Origin: Lachnospiraceae bacterium NE2001
GTDB lineage: Bacteria > Bacillota > Clostridia > Lachnospirales > Lachnospiraceae
Assembly: GCA_900110635.1 (NCBI GenBank)
Contig: FOEK01000002.1
Span: forward strand, 186,001-250,000
DNA length: 64,000 nucleotides
Reading direction: 5' to 3'
Shown one piece after another: positions 8,023 to 16,391 of the stretch; within the stretch, counting starts at the first letter, position 1; each line of letters starts with the position of its first letter. Position numbers and translations under genes: made by a program. The notes under the pieces are model-generated. The model was not told the origin of the DNA. It was given only the letters and a program-made list of their open reading frames with translations, and searched no databases.

Positions 8023-10569
8023 TTATTCTGTGGTTGTGCTGGCTGTATCTTCTTTTGCTTCAGCTGCTTTTGTACTTGCCTTTTTTACTGGAGCTTTCTT
8101 TACAGTAGTCTTCTTGGCTGTAGTAGCTTTCTTGGCGGAAGTTTTTCTCTCTGTTGTAGTCTTCTTAGCCGCAGTAGTCTTCTTAGTAGTAGCAGTCTTT
8201 TTAGCTGCAGTAGTTTTCCTGGCTGTAGTTTTTTTTGCAGGTATTTCCTCTGTCTCTATTTCAATAAAATCTGTAGCATCTTCCTCAGCCATAGCATCTT
8301 CAGCCATAGCTTCCTCAGCAGGCTCTTCTGGTTTAAGAGCATTCTTGTTCATTGTAGTCATCATATCGATCATCTGATTCATCATCTTTGTGTTCTGATC
8401 AATAGTCTTCTGCATCAGTCCAAGAGCGGTCAGATTCATTTGGAATAAATAATTAAGCATCTGATCCTTCTGGATAATATTTGGCATATTGCCAAATGAT
8501 GCTTTGCTGAAGTTCTGAGCCTGATTCATCTGCCCCATCTTGTTCATCATATTGCTCATCATCTGTTTGCCCATCTGGTTCATTGCGTTAAAGCCTTCAA
8601 ATGGTTTCTTTACATTTTTCATGTTGTAATCCTCCTCTTTATTATTTATAGAATCGTTTTTGTTTTTAAATGGAAGACTGCCTTTCAGCTCTGCAGAAAG
8701 ACCGTCGAACACTTCTTTGATCATGTCTGCCGGACCATCCTCGTATGGTTCAAGGATATAGTCAATAAGTTTGTCTTTTTTTGTTTTAGGTTTGATGGTA
8801 AAAACGCTGCCTTCAATCTCATCCCTGCGTATCTTGTATAGATCAAGCTTTCCGTTGCCATTTCGAGGCAGGTCCTCAGCAATCTTAACTCGCATTGGTA
8901 TATTGTCTGGGGAGATAGTTTTATCTTCGATGTATATTTTTCTGAGTGCACTTTTTATAACGTTTTGCCCTTCTTCCAGATCTCCCTCTGTTTTAACACA
9001 GAGCATTGGTATATTATCGTGAGTTGTTTTGACATAGAAAGGAACAATACAGCAGCCTTCTATACCGCTTTGCTTTGCAAACTCAGCTTCAACACGTCCA
9101 GCGTCAAACTTTCTATCACCTTCGTTGATGAAGTATCGGCTGGCTCTTCCGAGAAATGTTATTCTTCCGTCAGTCTCTATCCTTACCAGATCGTTGGTAC
9201 AAACATAAGGAGTGTTGTCTACCATTTCCACCTTTATCAGATCTTCTCCATCCATCTTGATCGTAGCAAGTGCAGGAGAGTTAAGATAGAGGACACCCTC
9301 GCGTAAGCCTTTTTTTGTATCGCTGATAACTGGAAGAAACTCCTGCTTATCATCATCATACAGACGGACATTTACTCCTGGCAATGGATAACCGATGGAT
9401 TCATCATCAAGATCAGATGAAGACAGACAGCAGGCTCCACCAAGTTCGGATATACCATATCCATTTAACATAGTAATATCCTTGCCGTTGTGCTCCTGAA
9501 TAAAGCTATAGAAGTTTTTCTTATCTGCTGCTGAAACTGATGTGCCTCCAAGAATCACGAAACGAAGAGATGAAAAATCAAGCTGGTTCCTTTCAGGCAT
9601 TTTCATCCATCTCATAAACATAGCACTGATAGTGAATAAAAATGTAATCCTGTGAGCAGGAATAGCTTTATAAAACCAAGGATTTAAGATTCCACCTGGT
9701 GCTACAACTACAGTTGCTCCCACAGCAAAAGGAAGATGTACCTGATCGATAAGTCCGTAAGCATTACTTAGATCAACTATGACTGCTGTTACCAGATTAT
9801 CCCAAGGAAGATCAAGTTCCGGCATATCGTAGAAGATAGAAGCAGCAGAATTAACAGCAGAATCAGAAAGAGCAACTGGTTTTCCTGTTCCACTGGTTGT
9901 TCCTGAGGTGTGAAGTATTAGAGCAGTGTCGCCGCTGGTTTTATCTGCGTAGCTTACCGGATGATTTCCATAGATAGTGAGCAGTTCATCCATACAAACA
10001 GGCTTGAACTGTCCCTTCAGATATTGATACTTTGCTTCCTGGGCGGCAGTAAGCATAGGAGTTACGGTGACTCCGGTTATTGGCACGTGAAGTATGATCA
10101 CGTTATTCAGTCCAAGCTCACTTCGCTCTGTAAGAAGATCGTATATTAGATTTATTTGGGCAAAATCATCTGTGATTATGAAATCAGTAAGATTCTCATT
10201 ACGAATGGTCTGTAAAACTTTTTTTGGTGTGAGAGCACTGTATGTAGGTATTATTGATACGTCAGCGCCCACCATATTCAGACCATAATAAGAAAAGATA
10301 ACTTCAGCACAAGTTGAACCCAGTATTCCTACACGGGCTTTCTTTTCTGCTGTCATGTTAAGAGCTGAAAAAACGGATGCATATCTTTCCCACTCACGGA
10401 ACATTAGTCCGTAAGTGTATTTCCTGGATCCGTCTTCGATTGCTGTCTTATTAAGATCGGTGACGGATATACTATTTACTTCCTGTATAAATTTCCAGGC
10501 TTTTTGATTTTGATCAACCTGTTTTTTAGCCAGTATCCCCTTGATTATATTTGTTTCTTTTGTCCCCAT
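8023..10569 (-). CDS. Adenylate-forming enzyme with a fused phasin-like, Lys/Thr/Ala-rich C-terminal tail
   Basis: An 848-residue protein, first in its operon. Residues about 20-635 are an AMP-binding enzyme: LHTSGTTSGTGK, LNGYGISELGG, YVCTNDLVRI and RNGNGKLDLYK. From about residue 650 the sequence changes to a Met/Asn/Gln-rich amphipathic segment (MGKQMMSNMMNKMGQMNQ), then an acidic linker, then a tail of AKKTTA/TKKTT repeats like histone H1 or the PhaF phasin tail. The Met-rich module resembles the separate 212-residue protein at 5482-6120. An internal ATG at 8622 has its own GAGGAGG, so the tail could also be made as a 199-residue protein. The start ATG at 10569 follows GAGG. Family function is acyl activation; the tail may bind granules or nucleic acid (inference). 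Confidence 0.8.
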   Translation of the reverse strand: MGTKETNIIKGILAKKQVDQNQKAWKFIQEVNSISVTDLNKTAIEDGSRKYTYGLMFREWERYASVFSALNMTAEKKARVGILGSTCAEVIFSYYGLNMVGADVSIIPTYSALTPKKVLQTIRNENLTDFIITDDFAQINLIYDLLTERSELGLNNVIILHVPITGVTVTPMLTAAQEAKYQYLKGQFKPVCMDELLTIYGNHPVSYADKTSGDTALILHTSGTTSGTGKPVALSDSAVNSAASIFYDMPELDLPWDNLVTAVIVDLSNAYGLIDQVHLPFAVGATVVVAPGGILNPWFYKAIPAHRITFLFTISAMFMRWMKMPERNQLDFSSLRFVILGGTSVSAADKKNFYSFIQEHNGKDITMLNGYGISELGGACCLSSSDLDDESIGYPLPGVNVRLYDDDKQEFLPVISDTKKGLREGVLYLNSPALATIKMDGEDLIKVEMVDNTPYVCTNDLVRIETDGRITFLGRASRYFINEGDRKFDAGRVEAEFAKQSGIEGCCIVPFYVKTTHDNIPMLCVKTEGDLEEGQNVIKSALRKIYIEDKTISPDNIPMRVKIAEDLPRNGNGKLDLYKIRRDEIEGSVFTIKPKTKKDKLIDYILEPYEDGPADMIKEVFDGLSAELKGSLPFKNKNDSINNKEEDYNMKNVKKPFEGFNAMNQMGKQMMSNMMNKMGQMNQAQNFSKASFGNMPNIIQKDQMLNYLFQMNLTALGLMQKTIDQNTKMMNQMIDMMTTMNKNALKPEEPAEEAMAEDAMAEEDATDFIEIETEEIPAKKTTARKTTAAKKTATTKKTTAAKKTTTERKTSAKKATTAKKTTVKKAPVKKASTKAAEAKEDTASTTTE
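8620..8638 (-). promoter_or_regulatory. Internal ribosome-binding site and ATG
   Basis: On the minus strand GAGGAGG is followed after a 7-8-nt gap by an in-frame ATG at 8622, exactly at the boundary between the ligase and the Met-rich tail. It could start a separate 199-residue product; the neighbouring stand-alone Met-rich protein is 212 residues. Confidence 0.5.
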
Positions 10570-10596
10570 ATTATGTCCTCTTCCCCAATTAGTTAC

Positions 10597-10650
10597 TATG
10601 TATGTAATACATATATAGTTAAAAATATACTATGAGTATAGCACTGTTAA
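10597..10650 (-). promoter_or_regulatory. Promoter and palindrome of the ligase operon
   Basis: Read on the minus strand, TTAACA (10645-10650) and TATTTT (10622-10627) are 17 bp apart. Downstream, within the leader, is the palindrome TATGTATGTAATACATA (10597-10613, 7-bp arms), a candidate repressor site. An alternative -10, TATACT, lies at 10635-10640. Confidence 0.5.
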
Positions 10651-10715
10651 AGTAGTAATAAAAGTAAAATGTGTATTCGATTTCACATTGCTTTCTATGA
10701 ATCAATAAAAAAGCG

Positions 10716-10724
10716 TGATATAAT
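10716..10724 (+). promoter_or_regulatory. Extended -10 promoter of the response regulator gene
   Basis: TGATATAAT is a perfect extended -10 (TGnTATAAT) 54 bp before the start codon. No good -35 stands at the usual distance, which is tolerated for extended -10 promoters. Confidence 0.6.
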
Positions 10725-10777
10725 GAAAAATAAGTTATATTTTTAGTGACAAAATATGTAGGTTAAAGGGGTTAATT

Positions 10778-11443
10778 ATGATACTTGTAATTGAAGATGA
10801 TGTAATGATAAATAATCTTCTTTGTAAGGTACTGTCTGATAATGGGTACGAGACTGACAGTGCTTTTGATGGGGAAGAAGGATTAAATAATGCACTTGCA
10901 AAGGAGTATGAAATGATACTCCTGGATCTGATGCTTCCAAAGAAAACTGGAGAGGAGGTTCTTGGTGAACTTAGAAAAACCAGGAACACACCTGCTATTG
11001 TGCTGTCTGCAAAGAACGAGGTTATCAATCGTATCGAGCTGCTAAGACTCGGTGCAGATGACTATATCAGTAAACCATTTGATGTTGATGAAGTAATACT
11101 TCGTATCGAAGCAGTACTAAGGCGTACTGGAAGTGTATCAGCACCAACAACATTAGAGTATAAGAATCTAAAGCTGGATAAAGAGGCAAAGAGAGTATTC
11201 ATAGAGGAGAATGAAATTGCCTGTACTGTAATGGAGTTCAGTATCCTGGAGCTTATGATGGAGAATCCCAACAAGGTTTTTTCAAAGCGAAACCTCTTTG
11301 AAAGTGTTACCGGAGAAGACTACATGAGTGATGATAATACCATGAACGTTCATATGAGCAATCTGAGAAAGAAGATTGCGAAGGTAACCGATGAGCCCTA
11401 TATTGATACAGTCTATGGCATGGGTTATAGACTGTCCAAGTAG
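10778..11443 (+). CDS. OmpR-family response regulator
   Basis: 221 residues. The N-terminal receiver has the acidic pair (EDD, residues 6-8), phospho-acceptor Asp50 (MILLDLMLPKKTG), a Ser in VLSAK and the Lys of YISKPF. The C-terminal half is a winged helix ending in YIDTVYGMGYRLSK, diagnostic of the OmpR/PhoB class. AAAGGGG precedes the ATG. It opens a regulator-ABC-permease-kinase block read in one direction, the order seen for peptide-antibiotic sensing and export modules. The cognate kinase is presumably the one at 13254-14171, and its target probably the promoter before 11570. Confidence 0.93.
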   Translation: MILVIEDDVMINNLLCKVLSDNGYETDSAFDGEEGLNNALAKEYEMILLDLMLPKKTGEEVLGELRKTRNTPAIVLSAKNEVINRIELLRLGADDYISKPFDVDEVILRIEAVLRRTGSVSAPTTLEYKNLKLDKEAKRVFIEENEIACTVMEFSILELMMENPNKVFSKRNLFESVTGEDYMSDDNTMNVHMSNLRKKIAKVTDEPYIDTVYGMGYRLSK

Positions 11444-11479
11444 TTATAACATTTCACAATATTAAGGATCATTTTCAAT

Positions 11480-11534
11480 CTTTAGTTTTTCTTTAGAATT
11501 GATGAATCTTTTTCTTAAAACCCTGGTTTAATAT
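11480..11534 (+). promoter_or_regulatory. Candidate response-regulator box and promoter of the ABC operon
   Basis: CTTTAG occurs twice, at 11480-11485 and 11491-11496. The 11-bp offset is one helical turn and typical of tandem OmpR-family half-sites. A -10-like TTTAAT/TAATAT lies at 11527-11534 with a poor -35, as expected for an activated promoter. Confidence 0.4.
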
Positions 11535-11569
11535 GGCATCATCAAAAGGAAAACGAAAGGGGAAAAACA

Positions 11570-12493
11570 ATGAGTGATATAATACTCGAAACAAATCATC
11601 TTACAAAGAAGTATCACCATAACTTAGCGTTAAATGACGTAAGTATAAAACTTGAGAAGAATCACATCTATGGATTCATCGGAGAAAATGGTGCAGGTAA
11701 GAGTACATTTATGAAGATTATTGCAGGGCTTACATTTCCTACCTCAGGAGATTTAACCCTGATGGGAGAAAGCAGCGAGTCTGGTCTTGCGAGAAAACGT
11801 AAGAGTATGGGTACAATGATCGAAGGCCCATACCTCTATGGTAACTATACTTTAAGGCAAAATGTTGAAATCCAGAGAATGCTGGTTGGTAATCCTGACA
11901 AAGCCGCAACTGACAGAGTGATCGAGATGGTTGAGCTTACAGACCAGGCGAAGAAGAAAGCCAAAAAGCTTTCAATGGGTATGAAGCAGAGACTTGGTGT
12001 TGCTATGGCACTGGTGGGAAATCCAAGATTCCTCATCTTGGATGAACCAATTAACGGCCTTGATCCCATAAATATCATAACTCTCAGAAATATGCTGAAG
12101 AAGATAAATGAGGAACAGGAATGCACGATCTTTGTATCAAGTCACATTCTGAGCGAGCTCTATCTTCTGGCAACGGACTTCATATTTATCCATAAGGGTT
12201 CGATAGTTGAAACAGTAACCCACGAAGAATTAGAAGAAAAATGTAGTCAGTATATTCAGGTTAAGGATAACAACATTCCTGAAACAGTAACAATTCTTGA
12301 AAAATACTTCCCAGATATGACATATAAAGTGGTGGCAGATGACACGGTTAAGATATATGGAAAGACCGATATAAAGGCTGAACTGTCAAGTCATCTTATG
12401 GAGGCTGGAATAGTAATCTCCGAGCTATCTAATAAGGAGCTTTCACTTGAAGAATATTTTGTAAGTATTATGGGAGGTGTGACATATGCGTAA
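11570..12493 (+). CDS. ABC transporter ATP-binding protein (BcrA/lantibiotic-immunity type)
   Basis: 307 residues. Walker A GENGAGKST (about 38-46), signature LSMGMKQRLG, Walker B FLILDEPINGLDP and the H-loop SSHILSEL are intact. A roughly 80-residue C-terminal extension is typical of the BcrA/DrrA class, which powers export or removal of peptide antibiotics. It has a good AAAGGGG site and overlaps the next gene by 8 bp, implying coupled translation with its permease. The flanking two-component genes suggest antibiotic-peptide-induced expression (inference). Confidence 0.92.
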   Translation: MSDIILETNHLTKKYHHNLALNDVSIKLEKNHIYGFIGENGAGKSTFMKIIAGLTFPTSGDLTLMGESSESGLARKRKSMGTMIEGPYLYGNYTLRQNVEIQRMLVGNPDKAATDRVIEMVELTDQAKKKAKKLSMGMKQRLGVAMALVGNPRFLILDEPINGLDPINIITLRNMLKKINEEQECTIFVSSHILSELYLLATDFIFIHKGSIVETVTHEELEEKCSQYIQVKDNNIPETVTILEKYFPDMTYKVVADDTVKIYGKTDIKAELSSHLMEAGIVISELSNKELSLEEYFVSIMGGVTYA

Positions 12494-13208
12494 TTTACTT
12501 AGAATTGAAGGATATAAGCTTAGAAGATTTAAACCATTCTATTTCTGTCTTGCTATGATGGTTGTTATGGGAATAGAAGGTGCATTTACTGGACTCAAAC
12601 AGAGTTATATAGATTACTTTGGAGTCGGTACAATGCACGATGGCTTTGTTGATTCGGTTCAGGATTGCTCATTTGCATTTCTTATTGGAATGCTGATCGC
12701 ATGGTATGTTGGTCTGGACTTTACCAATAGAACTGTGCATAGATCCATAGTTACAGGTGGTAAGAGATGGATGGTTGTTGTATCCAGAATTCTGGCAACA
12801 AGTCTTATGACTTTTATATTTCATCTGTTTCTTATAGGCTCCCAGCTGGCTACCTTTGGAAAGAGTTTTGGCTACTCACTTGAGGGATTTTGTGTGCAAG
12901 ATCTTGTATGGCTTGGGGTAGTAGCACTTCAGCTTATTGCTTTAAATGCATTCTATACACTGATAACTATAATCTGTGGAAATGTATATACAGCGCTTTT
13001 TGCCTGCGTAGTTACAGCACTTGTAGGTGGAAATATACTAAGAAATGTATTCGTAGGGAATACTATTTACGAGCATTCATTTTTCTGCTTTGCAAAGAGC
13101 GCATCAGCTTCAGATTTGATACCTTGTGCAATTTGTGCGATAATAGCAATCATAATTCTTGTTGGTATAACAAGCATATATTTCAATAAGAAGGATGTTT
13201 CGAACTAG
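12486..13208 (+). CDS. ABC-2-type permease
   Basis: A 240-residue integral membrane protein with about six hydrophobic helices and no enzymatic motif. It begins at an ATG overlapping the end of the ATPase gene, with GGAGG 8 nt upstream. Length and topology fit the membrane subunit of BcrAB/LanFEG-like exporters, in which one or two such subunits pair with the preceding ATPase. Only one permease gene is present here, so a homodimer is likely. Confidence 0.85.
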   Translation: MRNLLRIEGYKLRRFKPFYFCLAMMVVMGIEGAFTGLKQSYIDYFGVGTMHDGFVDSVQDCSFAFLIGMLIAWYVGLDFTNRTVHRSIVTGGKRWMVVVSRILATSLMTFIFHLFLIGSQLATFGKSFGYSLEGFCVQDLVWLGVVALQLIALNAFYTLITIICGNVYTALFACVVTALVGGNILRNVFVGNTIYEHSFFCFAKSASASDLIPCAICAIIAIIILVGITSIYFNKKDVSN

Positions 13209-13253
13209 AAGCAGGCGGCTTTACGCTAGAAAGTCATAAAAAGGAGGACTGTT

Positions 13254-14171
13254 ATGTTATATGTGATTATCATACTTAGCATACTGGTCCTCTTTTTGCT
13301 TGTAAGGCTCCTGGTCCTAAAGAGTGAAATGAAACGCGTCATCAGGGAGATGAAGGATAATCCTGAGAAAAATCAGATGAATTGTGATTTTATAGATGCG
13401 GATCTTCAGGATATGATAGTAGAAGTAAATGATCTGTATGATCATATAAGGCAGATCAAAGCGGAAGGGAAGAATGATGAAAAGAAGATAAAGGAGTCCA
13501 TCTCTATGATATCCCATGATATGAGGACTCCGCTTACTTCTATAATTGGTTATCTTCAGGTTGCAGAAAAATCAAAGGCTAATGAAGAAAAAGAAGCTAA
13601 TATAGCTATAGCTCTGGATAGGGCAAAATATCTTAATAATCTTGTAAATGATTTCTTTGAAATATCACTTATAGAGTCAGGTCAGGTTAATATAGTTCTT
13701 GAAAGAGTGAATATATGTGAGCTGATATGTGAAGAGATATTGGCTGAAAGTCCAGAGATAGATAAGAAGGGTATAGAACCTAGGTTCGATCAGGCGGAAG
13801 AAAATATCTATGTAAATGCAGACAGAGCAAAACTGATCAGAGTTATTCAAAACCTTATATCAAATGCTGTGAAGTATTCTATCCATAGACTTGACTTTCA
13901 TATAACTGAAGACCTTCCGCAGGATGATAAAAAAATAAATGCCAGTGTTAGTAGTAAAGTGATACTAAGTATCAGGACGGATTCCTCCGAGACGATAGAT
14001 ACGGAGAAAATATTTGAAAGGTTCTATCAGAAGGACTCTTCCAGAACAAAGGGTGGTGCCGGACTAGGTCTTTATATCTGTAAGGAGTTTGTGGAGAGAA
14101 TGGGTGGTTCAATCTCGGCATCTCAGGAGGAAGGTACCTTTGAAATAGCTTTATACCTTGAGAAGGCCTGA
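13254..14171 (+). CDS. Sensor histidine kinase
   Basis: 305 residues with one N-terminal membrane helix (about 2-20) and no sizeable extracellular loop. This resembles intramembrane-sensing kinases, which read the state of a partner ABC transporter. The H-box SHDMRTPLTSIIG (His near residue 87), N-box NLISNAVKYS and G-box GAGLGLYICKEF are intact. AAAGGAGG precedes the ATG. It is separated from the permease by 45 bp and closes the four-gene module; its partner is most likely the regulator at 10778-11443. Confidence 0.92.
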   Translation: MLYVIIILSILVLFLLVRLLVLKSEMKRVIREMKDNPEKNQMNCDFIDADLQDMIVEVNDLYDHIRQIKAEGKNDEKKIKESISMISHDMRTPLTSIIGYLQVAEKSKANEEKEANIAIALDRAKYLNNLVNDFFEISLIESGQVNIVLERVNICELICEEILAESPEIDKKGIEPRFDQAEENIYVNADRAKLIRVIQNLISNAVKYSIHRLDFHITEDLPQDDKKINASVSSKVILSIRTDSSETIDTEKIFERFYQKDSSRTKGGAGLGLYICKEFVERMGGSISASQEEGTFEIALYLEKA

Positions 14172-14173
14172 TA

Positions 14174-14248
14174 TTCACAACTTGTTCATAATTTCTTTAC
14201 GACATATTAATTATATTTTTACCATATATTAAACACTATCTTTACAAC
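14174..14248 (+). repeat. Four direct repeats TTYACRAC at 22-23-bp period
   Basis: TTCACAAC (14174), TTTACGAC (14196), TTTACCAT (14218) and TTTACAAC (14241) recur about every two helical turns; the last three are followed by TATTAA-like sequence. Such spacing is known for dimeric response-regulator boxes (for example LytTR sites). A related pair lies at 16263 and 16284. The regulator is unknown. Confidence 0.45.
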
Positions 14249-14321
14249 CTATGTTAAAGTGTATACAAGTTCAACAAGTGAAACCAATTCAATTCTCTTT
14301 TCATAATTTAAATAGTGTAAA

Positions 14322-14359
14322 AATAAAGGACGCAGATAATTCGGCGTCCTTTATTTTTT
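14322..14359 (+). terminator. Intrinsic terminator
   Basis: AATAAAGGACGC (14322-14333) pairs perfectly with 14344-14355 across a 10-base loop and runs into a T tract. It ends transcription from the left just before the promoter of the exporter gene. Confidence 0.85.
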
Positions 14360-14362
14360 GTG

Positions 14363-14392
14363 TTGACAGATTTGGCTGGAGTGGGGTATTAT
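14363..14392 (+). promoter_or_regulatory. Sigma-A promoter of the MFS exporter leader
   Basis: TTGACA (14363-14368) and TATTAT (14387-14392) are 18 bp apart. It gives a leader of about 225 nt before the exporter start codon. A small stem GATACC/GGTATC lies in that leader near 14578-14594. Confidence 0.75.
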
Positions 14393-14423
14393 CGAGAAAG
14401 ATTAAGAAACGAGGAAAGGTTTT

Positions 14424-14480
14424 ATGTACTGGACAGTAAACAATGTTCAACTGACAAAAGGTTACACAGTTCTCCTTTAA
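14424..14480 (+). CDS. Putative leader peptide (18 residues)
   Basis: An ATG with GAGG upstream opens an 18-codon frame, MYWTVNNVQLTKGYTVLL, in the long leader of the MFS gene, about 25-30 nt after the predicted transcription start. Short translated leaders are known to control ribosome-targeting drug-resistance genes by stalling. I see no strong terminator or sequestering stem that proves this here, so the role is inferred from position. Confidence 0.45.
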   Translation: MYWTVNNVQLTKGYTVLL

Positions 14481-14623
14481 GGGGGATAGTGCGCCCATTT
14501 TCAGGTGAAATGTTCAGTATAACTTAAGAAACTGACAACCTAAAGATTAGGATACTATCTTCCGATTTGTTTTATTGATACCTTGTCGGTATCTAAGTAT
14601 TAACAAAAGAGGGAGATTTTTTT

Positions 14624-15901
14624 ATGTCTAATTATTTGAATAAAACAGATGAAATAGTAGAAAATAAGGTGAAAGAAAACAAGAAAAAGAATAGGAACGA
14701 AAAAGGGTTTGATCTGGCTAAACAGATCAGGACTTTATATATAACAGGAGTGCTGGGAAATCTGTCCCTCACTGGAGCCTGGGTTGTTATACTGGCGGCA
14801 CGCGGGTTCTCACTGGTGGAGATAGGCTTCGCGGAGACTTTATTTCATATAACCAGTCTTATATGTGAGATACCTTCGGGAATGCTGGCAGATATCTATG
14901 GAAGAAAGAAGATGCTGGCTCTGGGAAATATTATGGCTATCGCCGGTGATCTGGTGATGTTCTTCTCCACAGACTTCTGGCTGGTAGCACTTTCGATGCC
15001 ATTTCATGCAATGGCTTATAACTTTGCATCAGGCTCAGGTGAGGCGCTTGCCTATGACTCAATGAAACTGGAAGGGGCAGAAGCAGGCTATGAAAAGTAC
15101 AACTCCAATCAGTCTATCATATATCGAATAGCCACTGGAGTGTCAACACTTATGGCAGGACTAGCCCTTTATCTGGGATATAAAACCTCATATCTCATAA
15201 GCGCTTTGATGGGAAGTCTGACACTTTTCTTTACGCTGAAGCTTGTGGAGGTGAGATGCCAGGATAATGAGACAAGTAATGCAGTAGTAGAAAAGACTTT
15301 TGATAAAACTAAAAAAACTAGTTATGATAAAGATGAAGACTGTAGTTTTGGAAATGATGCAGATACGAATGGGGTAGTTAGTATCAAAACACTACTAAGT
15401 GAACTAGTCCAGTTCTTCAAGGATTCCATATTATTCCTGGTACATAACAGTAAAGCAGCAAAACTTATGTTCCTGAATTCCTTTGTAGGAGCAATCGATA
15501 TACTTCTTCTGTTCTTCCTGCAGAGCAAGCTCAGGGATGCTGGCAGCTCAAACTGGATACTTGGTCCGGCTCTTTTCGTTATGGAGCTGGGAGGAGTAGC
15601 TGGTGCGAAGCTTATAGTAAAGGCTAAGAATGTAAAGTACTACAAGATATTTATCATATGTACTATGGGAGTTCTGGCTGGAGTGCTGCTGGAGCATACG
15701 AGTGTGGTATGGATTATGGTGCTTGGTGGCTTCATATCCTCAATGGCCGATGATGCCATCGAGATAAGAACCAATACTAAACTGCAGGATATGTTTCCGT
15801 CAGAGCAGCGTGCAACACTAATATCCATATCATCATTTACCTTTTCCGTAATAATGATGGTACTATCTCCACTTGCAGGATACTTTTTCTCAATCTGGTA
15901 A
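14624..15901 (+). CDS. MFS transporter (putative drug exporter)
   Basis: 425 residues with about 12 membrane helices. The loop between helices 2 and 3 reads GMLADIYGRKKMLALG, the MFS signature G-x-LaD-x-xGRkk. A charged cytoplasmic loop of about 60 residues divides the halves, and a Lys/Glu-rich N-terminus of about 30 residues precedes helix 1. GGGAG lies 7-8 nt before the ATG. It has its own promoter and leader peptide, which suggests substrate-induced expression. Closest in style to clostridial macrolide or tetracycline-type exporters; the substrate cannot be read from sequence. Confidence 0.88.
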   Translation: MSNYLNKTDEIVENKVKENKKKNRNEKGFDLAKQIRTLYITGVLGNLSLTGAWVVILAARGFSLVEIGFAETLFHITSLICEIPSGMLADIYGRKKMLALGNIMAIAGDLVMFFSTDFWLVALSMPFHAMAYNFASGSGEALAYDSMKLEGAEAGYEKYNSNQSIIYRIATGVSTLMAGLALYLGYKTSYLISALMGSLTLFFTLKLVEVRCQDNETSNAVVEKTFDKTKKTSYDKDEDCSFGNDADTNGVVSIKTLLSELVQFFKDSILFLVHNSKAAKLMFLNSFVGAIDILLLFFLQSKLRDAGSSNWILGPALFVMELGGVAGAKLIVKAKNVKYYKIFIICTMGVLAGVLLEHTSVVWIMVLGGFISSMADDAIEIRTNTKLQDMFPSEQRATLISISSFTFSVIMMVLSPLAGYFFSIW

Positions 15902-15917
15902 TATGGTTTACATAAAT

Positions 15918-15948
15918 ATGTGCAATGGGGACAGTCCCCATTGCACAT
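15918..15948. repeat. Dispersed palindrome, copy 2
   Basis: ATGTGCAATGGGGAC (15918-15932) and its exact complement (15934-15948) around a single A. It lies between convergent genes and lacks the tail seen at 1731-1753. Confidence 0.9.
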
Positions 15949-15975
15949 TCGTACATTTAACCCTTAACATATAAA

Positions 15976-16179
15976 CTAACCTAAAACCTTTTTACAAATA
16001 AATAAAGCAACCGTTAAAATAACCAGAATTATCAGATAGATAATCCAAGCCTTTGTGGAAGTCCATTTGGACTGCCTTTTTGTACTATCATTTCCTCGTG
16101 ATAGAAGTAGATGCTCGCCACAGAAGAAGAATAGTGCAAATAGAACCATCATAAGTATCCAGAAAACAAATGTCGGCAT
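15976..16179 (-). CDS. Small two-helix membrane protein
   Basis: 67 residues: helix 1 about 3-20, a basic loop (RGNDSTKRQSKWTSTK), helix 2 about 45-65, ending in KKVLG. AAGGAG precedes the ATG by 8 nt, supporting real translation. I do not recognise the family. It is monocistronic and oriented away from the next gene. Confidence 0.6.
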   Translation of the reverse strand: MPTFVFWILMMVLFALFFFCGEHLLLSRGNDSTKRQSKWTSTKAWIIYLIILVILTVALFICKKVLG

Positions 16180-16391
16180 ATCAATATCTCCTTTTCAACG
16201 ATTTCTGCTTTGATTATAACATAATTAACATTGATATACCAAGAAAGATAAAAGTTTTTCCATTTACGACACATCTTTATCCATTCACAACAGAGTTTAT
16301 ATATATGTTATCATCCAGTGGTAATATTAGATCATCAAAAACAAAACAGCAAACAATTTGCTAAATAATTTATAAAGTGGAGGATGAGACA

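Noticed and set aside
11570-14171. BceAB-type bacitracin module
   Set aside because: The permease is only 240 residues with no large extracellular domain, unlike the roughly 650-residue BceB; a BcrA-type exporter fits better.
14481-14620. Riboswitch in the MFS leader
   Set aside because: No core of a known riboswitch class could be recognised; the leader peptide is the simpler explanation.
16170-16364. 64-residue frame on the plus strand
   Set aside because: No ribosome-binding site; it overlaps the start of the minus-strand small membrane protein gene and the promoter region of the next gene.
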